A stretch of DNA of 62,083 nucleotides, taken from Domibacillus epiphyticus. GTDB taxonomy: Bacteria; Bacillota; Bacilli; Bacillales; Domibacillaceae. The DNA is taken from the NCBI RefSeq assembly GCF_001975785.1, contig NZ_MSFI01000030.1:1-62083 (forward strand), read 5' to 3'. A program made the translations under genes and the position numbers. The notes under the pieces were generated by a model. The model worked only from the letters and a program-made list of their open reading frames with translations. It was not told the origin of the DNA and made no database searches. Shown here piece by piece: positions 55,668-62,083 of this stretch. Each line of letters opens with the position of its first letter. The stretch's first letter is position 1.

Positions 55668-56570
55668 TTGAAAGGAATATCGCTTGTTTTAATCGGAGCC
55701 TCTCTGTGGGGAGTAATTGGTTTATTTGTGCAAGGTTTATATACATATGGCTTTACACCAATCGATGTTGTAGCGTTACGTGTTCTTGGTGCAGCACTGA
55801 TCCTTTTTCCAGTGTTTGCGGTGTTTCAGCGCAAATGGCTGATGGTCAATGTTCGGGATTTGCCGTATTTTGCAGGCTGCGGAATTGTCAGTATTGCGTT
55901 TTTTAATTTATGTTTTTTCACCGTCATTGATCGCTCATCAAACTCTCTTGCGGTGGCTCTTCTTTATACAGGACCGATTTTTGTCGTCCTGCTGTCGCGG
56001 CTATTTTTTAAAGAACCGCTCACACGAGGAAAAGGAGCGGCCCTCTTTATGACGATTACCGGGTGTATGTTTGTCGTCGGGCTCATTCCTTCCGGTGATG
56101 CCGCCTTGTCTGTTTTGACCATTTTAATCGGACTGTCATCTGGATTTTTTTACGCACTTTATTCGATTTTTGGAAAGTTTGTATCAAAACGGTATCATCC
56201 ACTTACGATTACAGCTTATTCAATGCTATTTGGGTCGTTATGCATCGTGCCATTTTCCGGAATCTTTGAACATGCGGGGGTTTTCCTGGAGCCTGCTGTT
56301 TGGCGGAATGGAGCCGGACTTGTCCTTTTCTCAACGATTCTCGCATATGCTTTTTATACAGCGGGGCTTGCCAAAATGGAATCCGGCCGGGCAGCCATTG
56401 TCGCAACAGCAGAACCTGCTGTCGCTATAATGATTGGTGTCATTGTCTTTAAAGATGCATTAACAGCATGGCAGATTGCGGGGATTGTATGCATTCTCAC
56501 TGCTGTGTTGTTTACGATCGATAGAAAAAATCAGCTTGCATCAAAAAAGCCCATGTCTAAAGTGCAGTAA
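55668..56570 (+). CDS. EamA/DMT-family transporter
   Basis: About 300 residues, ten membrane segments in two EamA halves (LVLIGASLWGVIGLFVQG; YALYSIFGKFVSKRYHPLTITAYSMLFG), with a short basic tail. Transports small metabolites; substrate unknown. TTG 55668 has GAGGAGG at six bases, and the family opens here; the longer reading from 55578 adds 30 non-membrane residues. Confidence 0.9.
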   Translation: MKGISLVLIGASLWGVIGLFVQGLYTYGFTPIDVVALRVLGAALILFPVFAVFQRKWLMVNVRDLPYFAGCGIVSIAFFNLCFFTVIDRSSNSLAVALLYTGPIFVVLLSRLFFKEPLTRGKGAALFMTITGCMFVVGLIPSGDAALSVLTILIGLSSGFFYALYSIFGKFVSKRYHPLTITAYSMLFGSLCIVPFSGIFEHAGVFLEPAVWRNGAGLVLFSTILAYAFYTAGLAKMESGRAAIVATAEPAVAIMIGVIVFKDALTAWQIAGIVCILTAVLFTIDRKNQLASKKPMSKVQ

Positions 56571-56591
56571 ACAGCAAGCTTTAAAACGAAT

Positions 56592-56618
56592 AAAACCCCG
56601 CTCAAATGAGCGGGGTTT
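56592..56618. terminator. Bidirectional terminator between EamA gene and luxS
   Basis: Perfect arms AAACCCCGCTCA and TGAGCGGGGTTT. Serves both convergent genes. Confidence 0.88.
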
Positions 56619-56659
56619 CTCGTGTATTCAGCCGAAAGTAAACGGATTACCGACATAGC

Positions 56660-57127
56660 TTAACCGGCAAATACTTCTGTCCATTCATTTCGTTTTGCGA
56701 GCATGCCTTTGGCAATCTCTTTTGCACCCTCTAAGCTGTGACTTGCTGCCCAGCCGCATTGGACTTCGTTGCAAGCCGGCACTTCTGTTGCATCTAGCAC
56801 ATCTTTAAGTGTTTTTTCGATTATGTTCAAAATGTCATTGTAATCGTCATGGTTAATTACTGCAATGTAGTAGCCAGTCTGGCAGCCCATGGGGCTAATA
56901 TCAACGATTTTATCGGAATGATTGCGGCTGAATTCCGCCATCATATGCTCGAGTGAATGAAGCGACGGCATGTCCATATGCTCTTTATTCGGCTGGCAAA
57001 AACGGATATCATACTTCAAAATTTTGTCGCCATTTTGTCCTTCTTTTACACCAGCAAGTCGCACGTACGGTGCTTTTACTTTTGTGTGGTCCAAGTTAAA
57101 GCTTTCTACATTCATTTCTTTTGTCAT
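56660..57127 (-). CDS. luxS: S-ribosylhomocysteine lyase LuxS
   Basis: About 155 residues. Cleaves S-ribosylhomocysteine to homocysteine and the AI-2 precursor. Iron/zinc site HSLEH and the distal cysteine (ACNEVQCG), with FDIRF-type [11 protein letters not shown] and [12 protein letters not shown] start at ATG 57127, nine bases after GAGG; ATG 57142 has no site. It stands alone in front of a lipoprotein gene. Confidence 0.95.
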   Translation of the reverse strand: MTKEMNVESFNLDHTKVKAPYVRLAGVKEGQNGDKILKYDIRFCQPNKEHMDMPSLHSLEHMMAEFSRNHSDKIVDISPMGCQTGYYIAVINHDDYNDILNIIEKTLKDVLDATEVPACNEVQCGWAASHSLEGAKEIAKGMLAKRNEWTEVFAG

Positions 57128-57161
57128 AATCAACTGCCTCATTTCATCTTAAATTATAGGA

Positions 57162-57773
57162 TCATTCCATGCCGAATAGAGAAATTTGCTTCCAGCCGGC
57201 GTCTTCTTTTTTAAAGACCATAATTTGACGCGTTGTCTGGCTTACTTCCTTGCCGGTGCTTAAATCTTTTGATGTCGATTCCATATTCATAAAGACGTTA
57301 GCCGTTTTCGTTTCATCGTCGTATTTAATAATCATCGGATTAAGCGGTGTCATGGATGCATCGAATGTATCAAACACTTTTTGAACATACTGCTTTTCTT
57401 CTGTATAGTCAAAGGATTCCGGCGTTTTTGAAATGGTGGACATGTACGCGTCTGCATCTTTATTATTAAATGATTTTACCTGCTTGTCCAGAACAGTTAA
57501 AATCGCTTTTTTTTCTTCAGCGGGTACATTTTCAGCTTCTTCGATCGGGACCTTGCCAGTTTGCGTATTTTCCCCTTCGATTAAGCTGGATTTTTCCGCA
57601 TCAGCTGTTTCTTTAGAAACATCTGAAGCAGTATGTGTATCTTGTTTCATTGTGTCAGCTGGTTCACTGTCACTTGTCGAGTTAGCCGATTCGTTTTTTG
57701 TTTCATCTCCACAACCGGCAAGCAATACACCTGCAATCATCAGCGCTGTTATCCATTTATATGTCAACGTCAT
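57162..57773 (-). CDS. Lipoprotein of unknown function
   Basis: 203 residues. Lipobox LAGC (cysteine 21), then an S-, T- and E-rich linker to about residue 85, then a domain (LTVLDKQVKSFNNKDADAYMSTI, NVFMNMESTSKDLSTGKEVSQTTRQIMVFKKEDAGWKQI) with the look of an NTF2/SnoaL-like fold. ATG 57773 follows AAAGGA. Function not known. Confidence 0.82.
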   Translation of the reverse strand: MTLTYKWITALMIAGVLLAGCGDETKNESANSTSDSEPADTMKQDTHTASDVSKETADAEKSSLIEGENTQTGKVPIEEAENVPAEEKKAILTVLDKQVKSFNNKDADAYMSTISKTPESFDYTEEKQYVQKVFDTFDASMTPLNPMIIKYDDETKTANVFMNMESTSKDLSTGKEVSQTTRQIMVFKKEDAGWKQISLFGME

Positions 57774-57808
57774 GGCACGTCCTTTCTTCGTCTGCTTTTA
57801 TTGTAAAA

Positions 57809-57847
57809 GAAAAACGGTCCGCGCTCAACTAGCGCAGACCGTTTTTT
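57809..57847. terminator. Terminator hairpin after the small reading frame
   Basis: Arms AAAACGGTC and GACCGTTTT with inner GCGCT/AGCGC pairing and T-runs on both strands. Confidence 0.85.
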
Positions 57848-57934
57848 CAGTAATAGCGGTAATATGGCGGACGACCGAAAATAATCGGTGTAAGCAAACT
57901 GCCAGTTAATCGGACGGTAGTAATACGGGCTCAT
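57847..57934 (-). pseudogene. Possible tyrosine-rich small peptide with frameshift
   Basis: ATG 57934 has AAGGGG at seven bases and opens MSPYYYRPINWQF. In this frame the coding runs into the terminator. One base out of frame, the same stretch ends LTPIIFGRPPYYRYY at a stop (57847-57849) just before the terminator. The 88-base length, one over a multiple of three, fits a single-base insertion in a peptide of about 28 residues, or recoding. No family recognised. Low confidence. Confidence 0.35.
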
Positions 57935-58038
57935 TACTCATCCCCTTTTTAAAATTCCATCCATCCATCATATGCATCCGGAGGAAACAAGGTGAAAGAG
58001 TCCTTTTTCATGCAATCAACACATCATAAAAATTGGGC

Positions 58039-58719
58039 TTAGCGTACTTCCACCCATCCTTTTTTAATGGCTGTAACGACTGCCTGTGTACGGTCATTTA
58101 CGTTCATTTTTTGAAGAATGTTACTGACATGGTTTTTAACTGTTTTTTCACTGATGTACAGCGCTTCTCCAATGCCACGGTTGCTCTTTCCGTCAGCAAG
58201 AAGCTGTAGCACTTCACATTCGCGGCGTGTCAATAAGTGCAGTGGCCGGACGACTTCCGTTTGCTGGAAACCTTTCCCTTTCCCATCATCATTTGACAGG
58301 CGGCGGTAATCGGCGATCAGGTTGTGTGTGACACGCGGATGCAAGTATGAACCTCCCGCGGCAACCACTTTTACGGCTTCGACAAGTTCTTCCGCATCCA
58401 TTTCTTTCAGCAAGTAGCCAAGCGCTCCTGATTGAAGTGCGTGTGTAACATAGTTTTCATCGTCATGAATGGATAAAATGATGACTTTCGTATCTGGATA
58501 CTGTTCAATTAATGTACGGGTTGCTTCTACACCATTTACTTCCGGCATGTTAATATCCATAATGACTACGTCCGGTTTGTGCTGTCCGACAAGTGCGAGT
58601 GCTTCAGCACCATCGTCCCCTTCAGCCAGTACTTCAAATGATTCCTCAAAATCAAGAATGCGCTTTACTCCTTCACGGAATAATTGGTGATCATCAATAA
58701 TAATAATTTTCGTTGCCAT
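58039..58719 (-). CDS. degU: Two-component response regulator DegU
   Basis: 226 residues. Receiver domain with phosphorylated Asp55 ([13 protein letters not shown]), linker, and LuxR-type helix-turn-helix at the end ([39 protein letters not shown]). Controls exoenzymes, competence, motility. GAGGAGG precedes ATG 58719. Forms an operon with degS. Confidence 0.97.
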   Translation of the reverse strand: MATKIIIIDDHQLFREGVKRILDFEESFEVLAEGDDGAEALALVGQHKPDVVIMDINMPEVNGVEATRTLIEQYPDTKVIILSIHDDENYVTHALQSGALGYLLKEMDAEELVEAVKVVAAGGSYLHPRVTHNLIADYRRLSNDDGKGKGFQQTEVVRPLHLLTRRECEVLQLLADGKSNRGIGEALYISEKTVKNHVSNILQKMNVNDRTQAVVTAIKKGWVEVR

Positions 58720-58733
58720 CCCTATATCCTCCT

Positions 58734-59900
58734 CTAATTCAATGTCTGCTCCAACACAGGCACGCTAATTAAAACAGCTGTGCCTTCTCCCGGCTTGGAG
58801 TGAAGCGTAATGTCACCTTCAAGAAGCTCCACCCGTTCTTTCATTCCCATTATGCCAAATGAACCGGATTTTTTTTCATTTACAAGAAACCCTTTGCCGT
58901 TATCTTTTACGACAGCAAGTACTTGATCTCTTTTAATTTCTAGTTTCACCATAATGCTTGATGCATCTGCATGTTTTAATGCATTCTGAACAGATTCTTG
59001 AATAAGTCGAAACAAGGCCACTTCAAGTTTTGACGGAAGACGTTTGTCCATCCCGATATTCACAAATTCAATATCCGGCTCCGCCGACTTGGACCTGTTG
59101 TAATCACTAACGGTCGCTAAATATTTTTTTAATGTTGGGATCAATCCTAAATCATCAAGTGCCATTGGGCGAAGATCGTAAATAATCCGACGCACTTCAT
59201 ACAAGGCAGATCGAACCATTTTTTTTAAATCGCGTATTTCTTTAAATGCGTCTTCCACATTTCGTTCACGGTACAGTTTTTCAATTAGGTCAGAACGCAT
59301 GAGTACATTTGCCATCATCTGTGCTGGTCCATCATGAATTTCCCGTGATAGCCGTTTTCGCTCTTCTTCCTGCGCTTCCATTACCCTCAGACCAAATGCC
59401 TGTTTAAGACGGGCATCTTCAAGCGCCTGTCCAAATTGTTTCATATCCTGCGTTAAATAATTTAAAACAACCGCAGTTTGCGAGACGAGGTGCTCCGCCC
59501 GTTCAATCGTTTTGTTGACAGAAAGAAGACGGCGGTCAAGGTCGTTGCGCCGTTCCATAAGCTGCTTTTCATTTTGACGCAGGACAAGAAGTTTCATTTG
59601 CAATTCATGCGCTTTTTCATACGCTTCCCGCACGACCTCTTCAGAGTATACAGAGAAATCTTTACTCACTTCTGATAATCGCCGGCGAGCCATTTTCACT
59701 TTTCGTTCCAGGTCTTCCTGCTCAATAATCGCAAAATGAATATGGCTTTTAACAAGCTCCAGCTCTGTCATCAGCGTTTCATAATCAACCCTGCTCTGTT
59801 CAGCAATCGAGAAAATCTGGTCTTTACTTTGATCGACCGTTTCAACCATCTTATCAAGTATCGTATCAAGCAGTTTCGTATCAGAATTTCGTATGGACAT
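58734..59900 (-). CDS. degS: Sensor histidine kinase DegS
   Basis: 388 residues, soluble (no membrane segment). N-terminal coiled sensor domain to about residue 180, phospho-acceptor histidine in [14 protein letters not shown], then ATPase with NALKHADA (N-box), KDNGKGF (G1) and GSFGIMGM. Phosphorylates DegU. ATG 59900 has AAGGGA at six bases; the longer start would be upstream of that site. Confidence 0.96.
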   Translation of the reverse strand: MSIRNSDTKLLDTILDKMVETVDQSKDQIFSIAEQSRVDYETLMTELELVKSHIHFAIIEQEDLERKVKMARRRLSEVSKDFSVYSEEVVREAYEKAHELQMKLLVLRQNEKQLMERRNDLDRRLLSVNKTIERAEHLVSQTAVVLNYLTQDMKQFGQALEDARLKQAFGLRVMEAQEEERKRLSREIHDGPAQMMANVLMRSDLIEKLYRERNVEDAFKEIRDLKKMVRSALYEVRRIIYDLRPMALDDLGLIPTLKKYLATVSDYNRSKSAEPDIEFVNIGMDKRLPSKLEVALFRLIQESVQNALKHADASSIMVKLEIKRDQVLAVVKDNGKGFLVNEKKSGSFGIMGMKERVELLEGDITLHSKPGEGTAVLISVPVLEQTLN

Positions 59901-60011
59901 GAAAGATCCCTTCCCCGTTTTTAAATACCTGTTTAAAAAGACACAGCCCATTTTTCATGCCACTGCAACTTTTGAAGGCGGAAAAAATACGTAGTTCTTT
60001 TTAATTGACTA

Positions 60012-60062
60012 AAAAAAGACCCGGTGAAAACCTCACACGGAAAGGACAATATTATTATATCA
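60012..60062 (-). promoter_or_regulatory. degS promoter and 5' leader hairpin
   Basis: An extended -10, TGATATAAT, is at 60054-60062, with no clear -35. A hairpin with a bulge (CCG-GTGA, TCAC-a-CGG) follows at 60022-60041, ending in seven T on the minus strand at 60011-60017. It would lie at the very 5' end of the degSU message. Between 59901 and 60216 I see no other feature. Confidence 0.4.
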
Positions 60063-60216
60063 ATTAGATTAAATATTGAACATTAAAGTTTATTTACGTT
60101 TCCTTTAAAAGTATTTCGGAGCATGTCTCTTTTCATTCCGACTTTTTTCCTTTACGATGGTTAACAGTAGTTAATACCCCATTTCTTCATTCTTAAACCA
60201 ACTGGAGGAAAAATAA

Positions 60217-60855
60217 TTGTTATCTTTTTATAAAACCGTTAAAGGCTATGGGGAATATGAAATTGTTATTCAAAAATCCCGTTTCATTGCTTATGTAGAT
60301 AGAGTTGAATCGGTTGAGGAAGCGCAGGCATTTATTGAGCGTATAAAAAAGCAAAACCGGGATGCAACGCATAACTGTTCTGCTTACATGATCGGCGAAA
60401 ACGATCAAATTCAAAAAGCAAATGACGACGGTGAACCTTCTGGAACTGCTGGTGTACCCATTTTGGAAGTAATCAAAAAGCGCGGGTTGAAAGACACGGC
60501 AATCGTGGTTACCCGTTATTTCGGCGGCATCAAACTCGGAGCCGGCGGCTTAATTCGTGCTTATGGAAAATCCGCTTCGGAAGGTTTGAATGCGACGGGA
60601 ATTGTTGAGCGCCGGCTGTTGAAAGTCGTCACTGCCTCCATTGATTACTCTTGGCTCGGGAAAATTGAAAATGAACTTCATTCCTCTATTTATGACATAA
60701 AGAATATTCGTTATGCGGAAAATGTGGAGGTCGATGTCTTCGTTGAAGAGAAGGACGTTCCTGTTTTTTGTGGATGGATGACAGAAATGACGAATGGACA
60801 GGCGGTCTATACTGAAGGTGACGTGCTCTATATGGAAAAAGATGCTGCTGAATAA
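60217..60855 (+). CDS. yvyE: YvyE, IMPACT/YigZ-family protein
   Basis: 212 residues. N-terminal IMPACT domain (SRFIAYVDRVESVEEAQAFIERIKKQNRDATHNCSAYMIG, DDGEPSGTAGVPIL, VVTRYFGGIKLGAGGLIRAYG) and a C-terminal ferredoxin-like domain. Perhaps a translation-linked factor. TTG 60217 has GGAGG at eight bases. Divergent from degS, as in B. subtilis. Confidence 0.93.
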   Translation: MLSFYKTVKGYGEYEIVIQKSRFIAYVDRVESVEEAQAFIERIKKQNRDATHNCSAYMIGENDQIQKANDDGEPSGTAGVPILEVIKKRGLKDTAIVVTRYFGGIKLGAGGLIRAYGKSASEGLNATGIVERRLLKVVTASIDYSWLGKIENELHSSIYDIKNIRYAENVEVDVFVEEKDVPVFCGWMTEMTNGQAVYTEGDVLYMEKDAAE

Positions 60856-60950
60856 AAAAAATTTTACGTAACTCTCGTTTCATAGTAAAATGAAAGGTAG
60901 CATTTCTGTCGAAACCGCACGAAAATCACCATTTTAAAGGAGAAAGAAAC

Positions 60951-62021
60951 ATGGCTTCAGAAAATCAGCGAACAGGACGGCGGCGCAGGAAGACACAAAA
61001 ACGCCGGATCGTCTTTTTCACACTTTTTATACCTGTTCTGCTTATCGCCTCGACATTAATCGGCTATGCGGCGAACTTGCATAAAAAAGCAGAAACGGTC
61101 TTTACCGACTCGTATGAAGATGACGGAAGAGCTAAGTCTGAATTGCGTGATGCAGACGTGCACCCGCTCGAAGACAACATTTCCATTTTATTTATGGGTA
61201 TTGATGATAACGAAAATCGGCAATATGGCCTTAACACACGCACTGATGCACTTGTTCTCGCGACGTTGAATGTCGAAAATAAAACCATTAAGATGTTGAG
61301 CATTCCACGGGATTCATACGCATATATCCCTGAACTTGATGAGTACAATAAAATTAACCATGCACATGCAACCGGCGGACCGATTTCGACAATCGAAACG
61401 GTTGAAGAGCTGCTTGAGGTGCCGGTCGATTATTACGTTAGATTAAATTTTTATGCCTTTGTTGATGTCGTCGATGCATTAAATGGCATTGAATTTGATG
61501 TACCATTTGAAATGAATGAAAAAAATTCTAATGATATACACGGTGCCGTTGAACTTGAGCCAGGAAAGCAAAATTTAAATGGTGAAGAAGCACTTGCCCT
61601 AGCCCGGACACGTAAATATGACAATGATATTGAGCGTGGCAAGCGCCAGCAGCAAATTTTGCAGGCGATTACGAAAAAAGCAATATCTTTAAATTCCATT
61701 ACAAAATACGATGAAATTTTAGAAGCAGTCGGGTCAAATATGCGGACAAACCTGACATTCAGTGAAATGAAATCACTTATTGAATACGGAAAAGACGGCC
61801 GCATTGACTTTGAATCCCTCACACTTTCCGGGACAGATGACTTTATGAGCTCTGGTGCTTATATTTACCGAATTGATGAAACAGATCTAGAAGTCGTAAA
61901 AGGCAAATTACAGCGACACCTTGATATGGAACCATCATATTCCCGGCTTGAAGAGGATGAAAGCAGCGATTCCGAAGAGGAAGCCACTTACAGTACAGAC
62001 GAAGAGTCTATATATGAATAA
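60951..62021 (+). CDS. LCP-family cell wall polymer ligase
   Basis: 356 residues. Basic cytoplasmic N-terminus (GRRRRKTQKRR), one membrane segment (residues about 20-42), then the extracellular LCP domain (ILFMGIDDNEN, TRTDALVLATLN, MLSIPRDSYAYIPE, KINHAHATGG, LARTRKYDNDIERGKRQQQIL). Attaches teichoic acid or other anionic polymer to peptidoglycan. The tail is very acidic and low in complexity. AAAGGAG precedes ATG 60951. In B. subtilis the neighbour of yvyE is the LCP gene yvhJ (tagV). Confidence 0.94.
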   Translation: MASENQRTGRRRRKTQKRRIVFFTLFIPVLLIASTLIGYAANLHKKAETVFTDSYEDDGRAKSELRDADVHPLEDNISILFMGIDDNENRQYGLNTRTDALVLATLNVENKTIKMLSIPRDSYAYIPELDEYNKINHAHATGGPISTIETVEELLEVPVDYYVRLNFYAFVDVVDALNGIEFDVPFEMNEKNSNDIHGAVELEPGKQNLNGEEALALARTRKYDNDIERGKRQQQILQAITKKAISLNSITKYDEILEAVGSNMRTNLTFSEMKSLIEYGKDGRIDFESLTLSGTDDFMSSGAYIYRIDETDLEVVKGKLQRHLDMEPSYSRLEEDESSDSEEEATYSTDEESIYE

Positions 62022-62039
62022 CAAAAAACCCGCTGGTTC
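62022..62039 (+). terminator. Half terminator, apparently interrupted by the IS element
   Basis: Directly after the LCP stop, CAAAAAACCCGCTGGTT looks like the A-rich left arm of a hairpin. The expected AACCAGCGGG-TTTTT arm is missing, and the IS end starts at 62040. Confidence 0.5.
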
Positions 62040-62083
62040 TGGAGTGACCCCTAAAAGTTAGACACGGTTATTTCATTAGGCAG
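62040..62083 (+). mobile_element. Terminal end of an IS3-family (IS150-like) insertion sequence, continuing right of the window
   Basis: TGGAGTGACCCC followed by GTTAGACACGG matches the inverted repeat form of IS150-like elements and aligns to the end at position 42. Internal bases differ, so it is a different element. No transposase is in the window. Confidence 0.75.

Overview
The window reads as chromosome of a motile, aerobic, Gram-positive member of the Bacillaceae (Firmicutes, low to moderate G+C). Evidence: Shine-Dalgarno sites of the GGAGG type with frequent TTG and GTG starts, sigma-A, sigma-B, sigma-D and sigma-H type promoters, DegS/DegU, ComFA/ComFC, a lipoprotein cytochrome c551, and gene order matching Bacillus subtilis over most of the window. 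I cannot name a species. Both edges are ends of two different IS3-family (IS150-like) elements that run out of the window, as expected for an assembly contig that breaks at repeats.

Layout, left to right. (1) 1-9.4 kb: an EnvC-like M23 endopeptidase, ftsX, ftsE, cccB, prfB (with its +1 programmed frameshift), a 124-bp tandem repeat, secA, a SEC-C/HTH protein and hpf. (2) 9.4-14 kb: late flagellar genes flaG-fliD-fliS-fliT on the minus strand, plus an additional FliS paralog and a divergent flagellin-like gene. (3) 14-28 kb: an insertion relative to the B. subtilis order, holding a MarR-controlled ring-cleaving dioxygenase, recQ with a PD-(D/E)XK nuclease, a formate dehydrogenase operon with a sigma-B type promoter, two OxlT-like transporters, putP and a low-molecular-weight phosphatase. 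(4) 28-40.7 kb: a flagellin glycosylation island, bordered by a decayed IS21 istB remnant: two methyltransferases, a complete pseudaminic acid pathway (PseB, C, F, G, H, I), two Maf-type glycosyltransferases, an unrecognised 200-residue protein and the main flagellin gene. (5) 40.8-50.1 kb: csrA, fliW, yviE, flgL, flgK, flgN, a YaaR-family gene, a second flagellin with a third FliS-like protein, FlhB-tail-like and FliK-like proteins, flgM and yvyF. (6) 50.2-62 kb: comFC, comFA, an SLH-domain surface protein, degV, an EamA transporter, luxS, a lipoprotein, degU, degS, yvyE and an LCP-family ligase.

How it works together. FlgM holds sigma-D; sigma-D type promoters stand before flgM, flaG, the second flagellin module and the main flagellin, with a weaker match before the glycosylation operon. 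FliW and CsrA are encoded next to a flagellin gene whose leader carries candidate CsrA sites. The Pse enzymes make CMP-pseudaminic acid, Maf proteins probably transfer it to flagellin, and the adjacent methylases may modify the sugar. No rRNA, tRNA or CRISPR array was seen. The strongest unexplained items are the flagellin/FliS expansions, the unknown protein translationally coupled to Maf, the secA-prfB tandem repeat, and the IS ends that appear to cut transcription terminators in half at both window edges.
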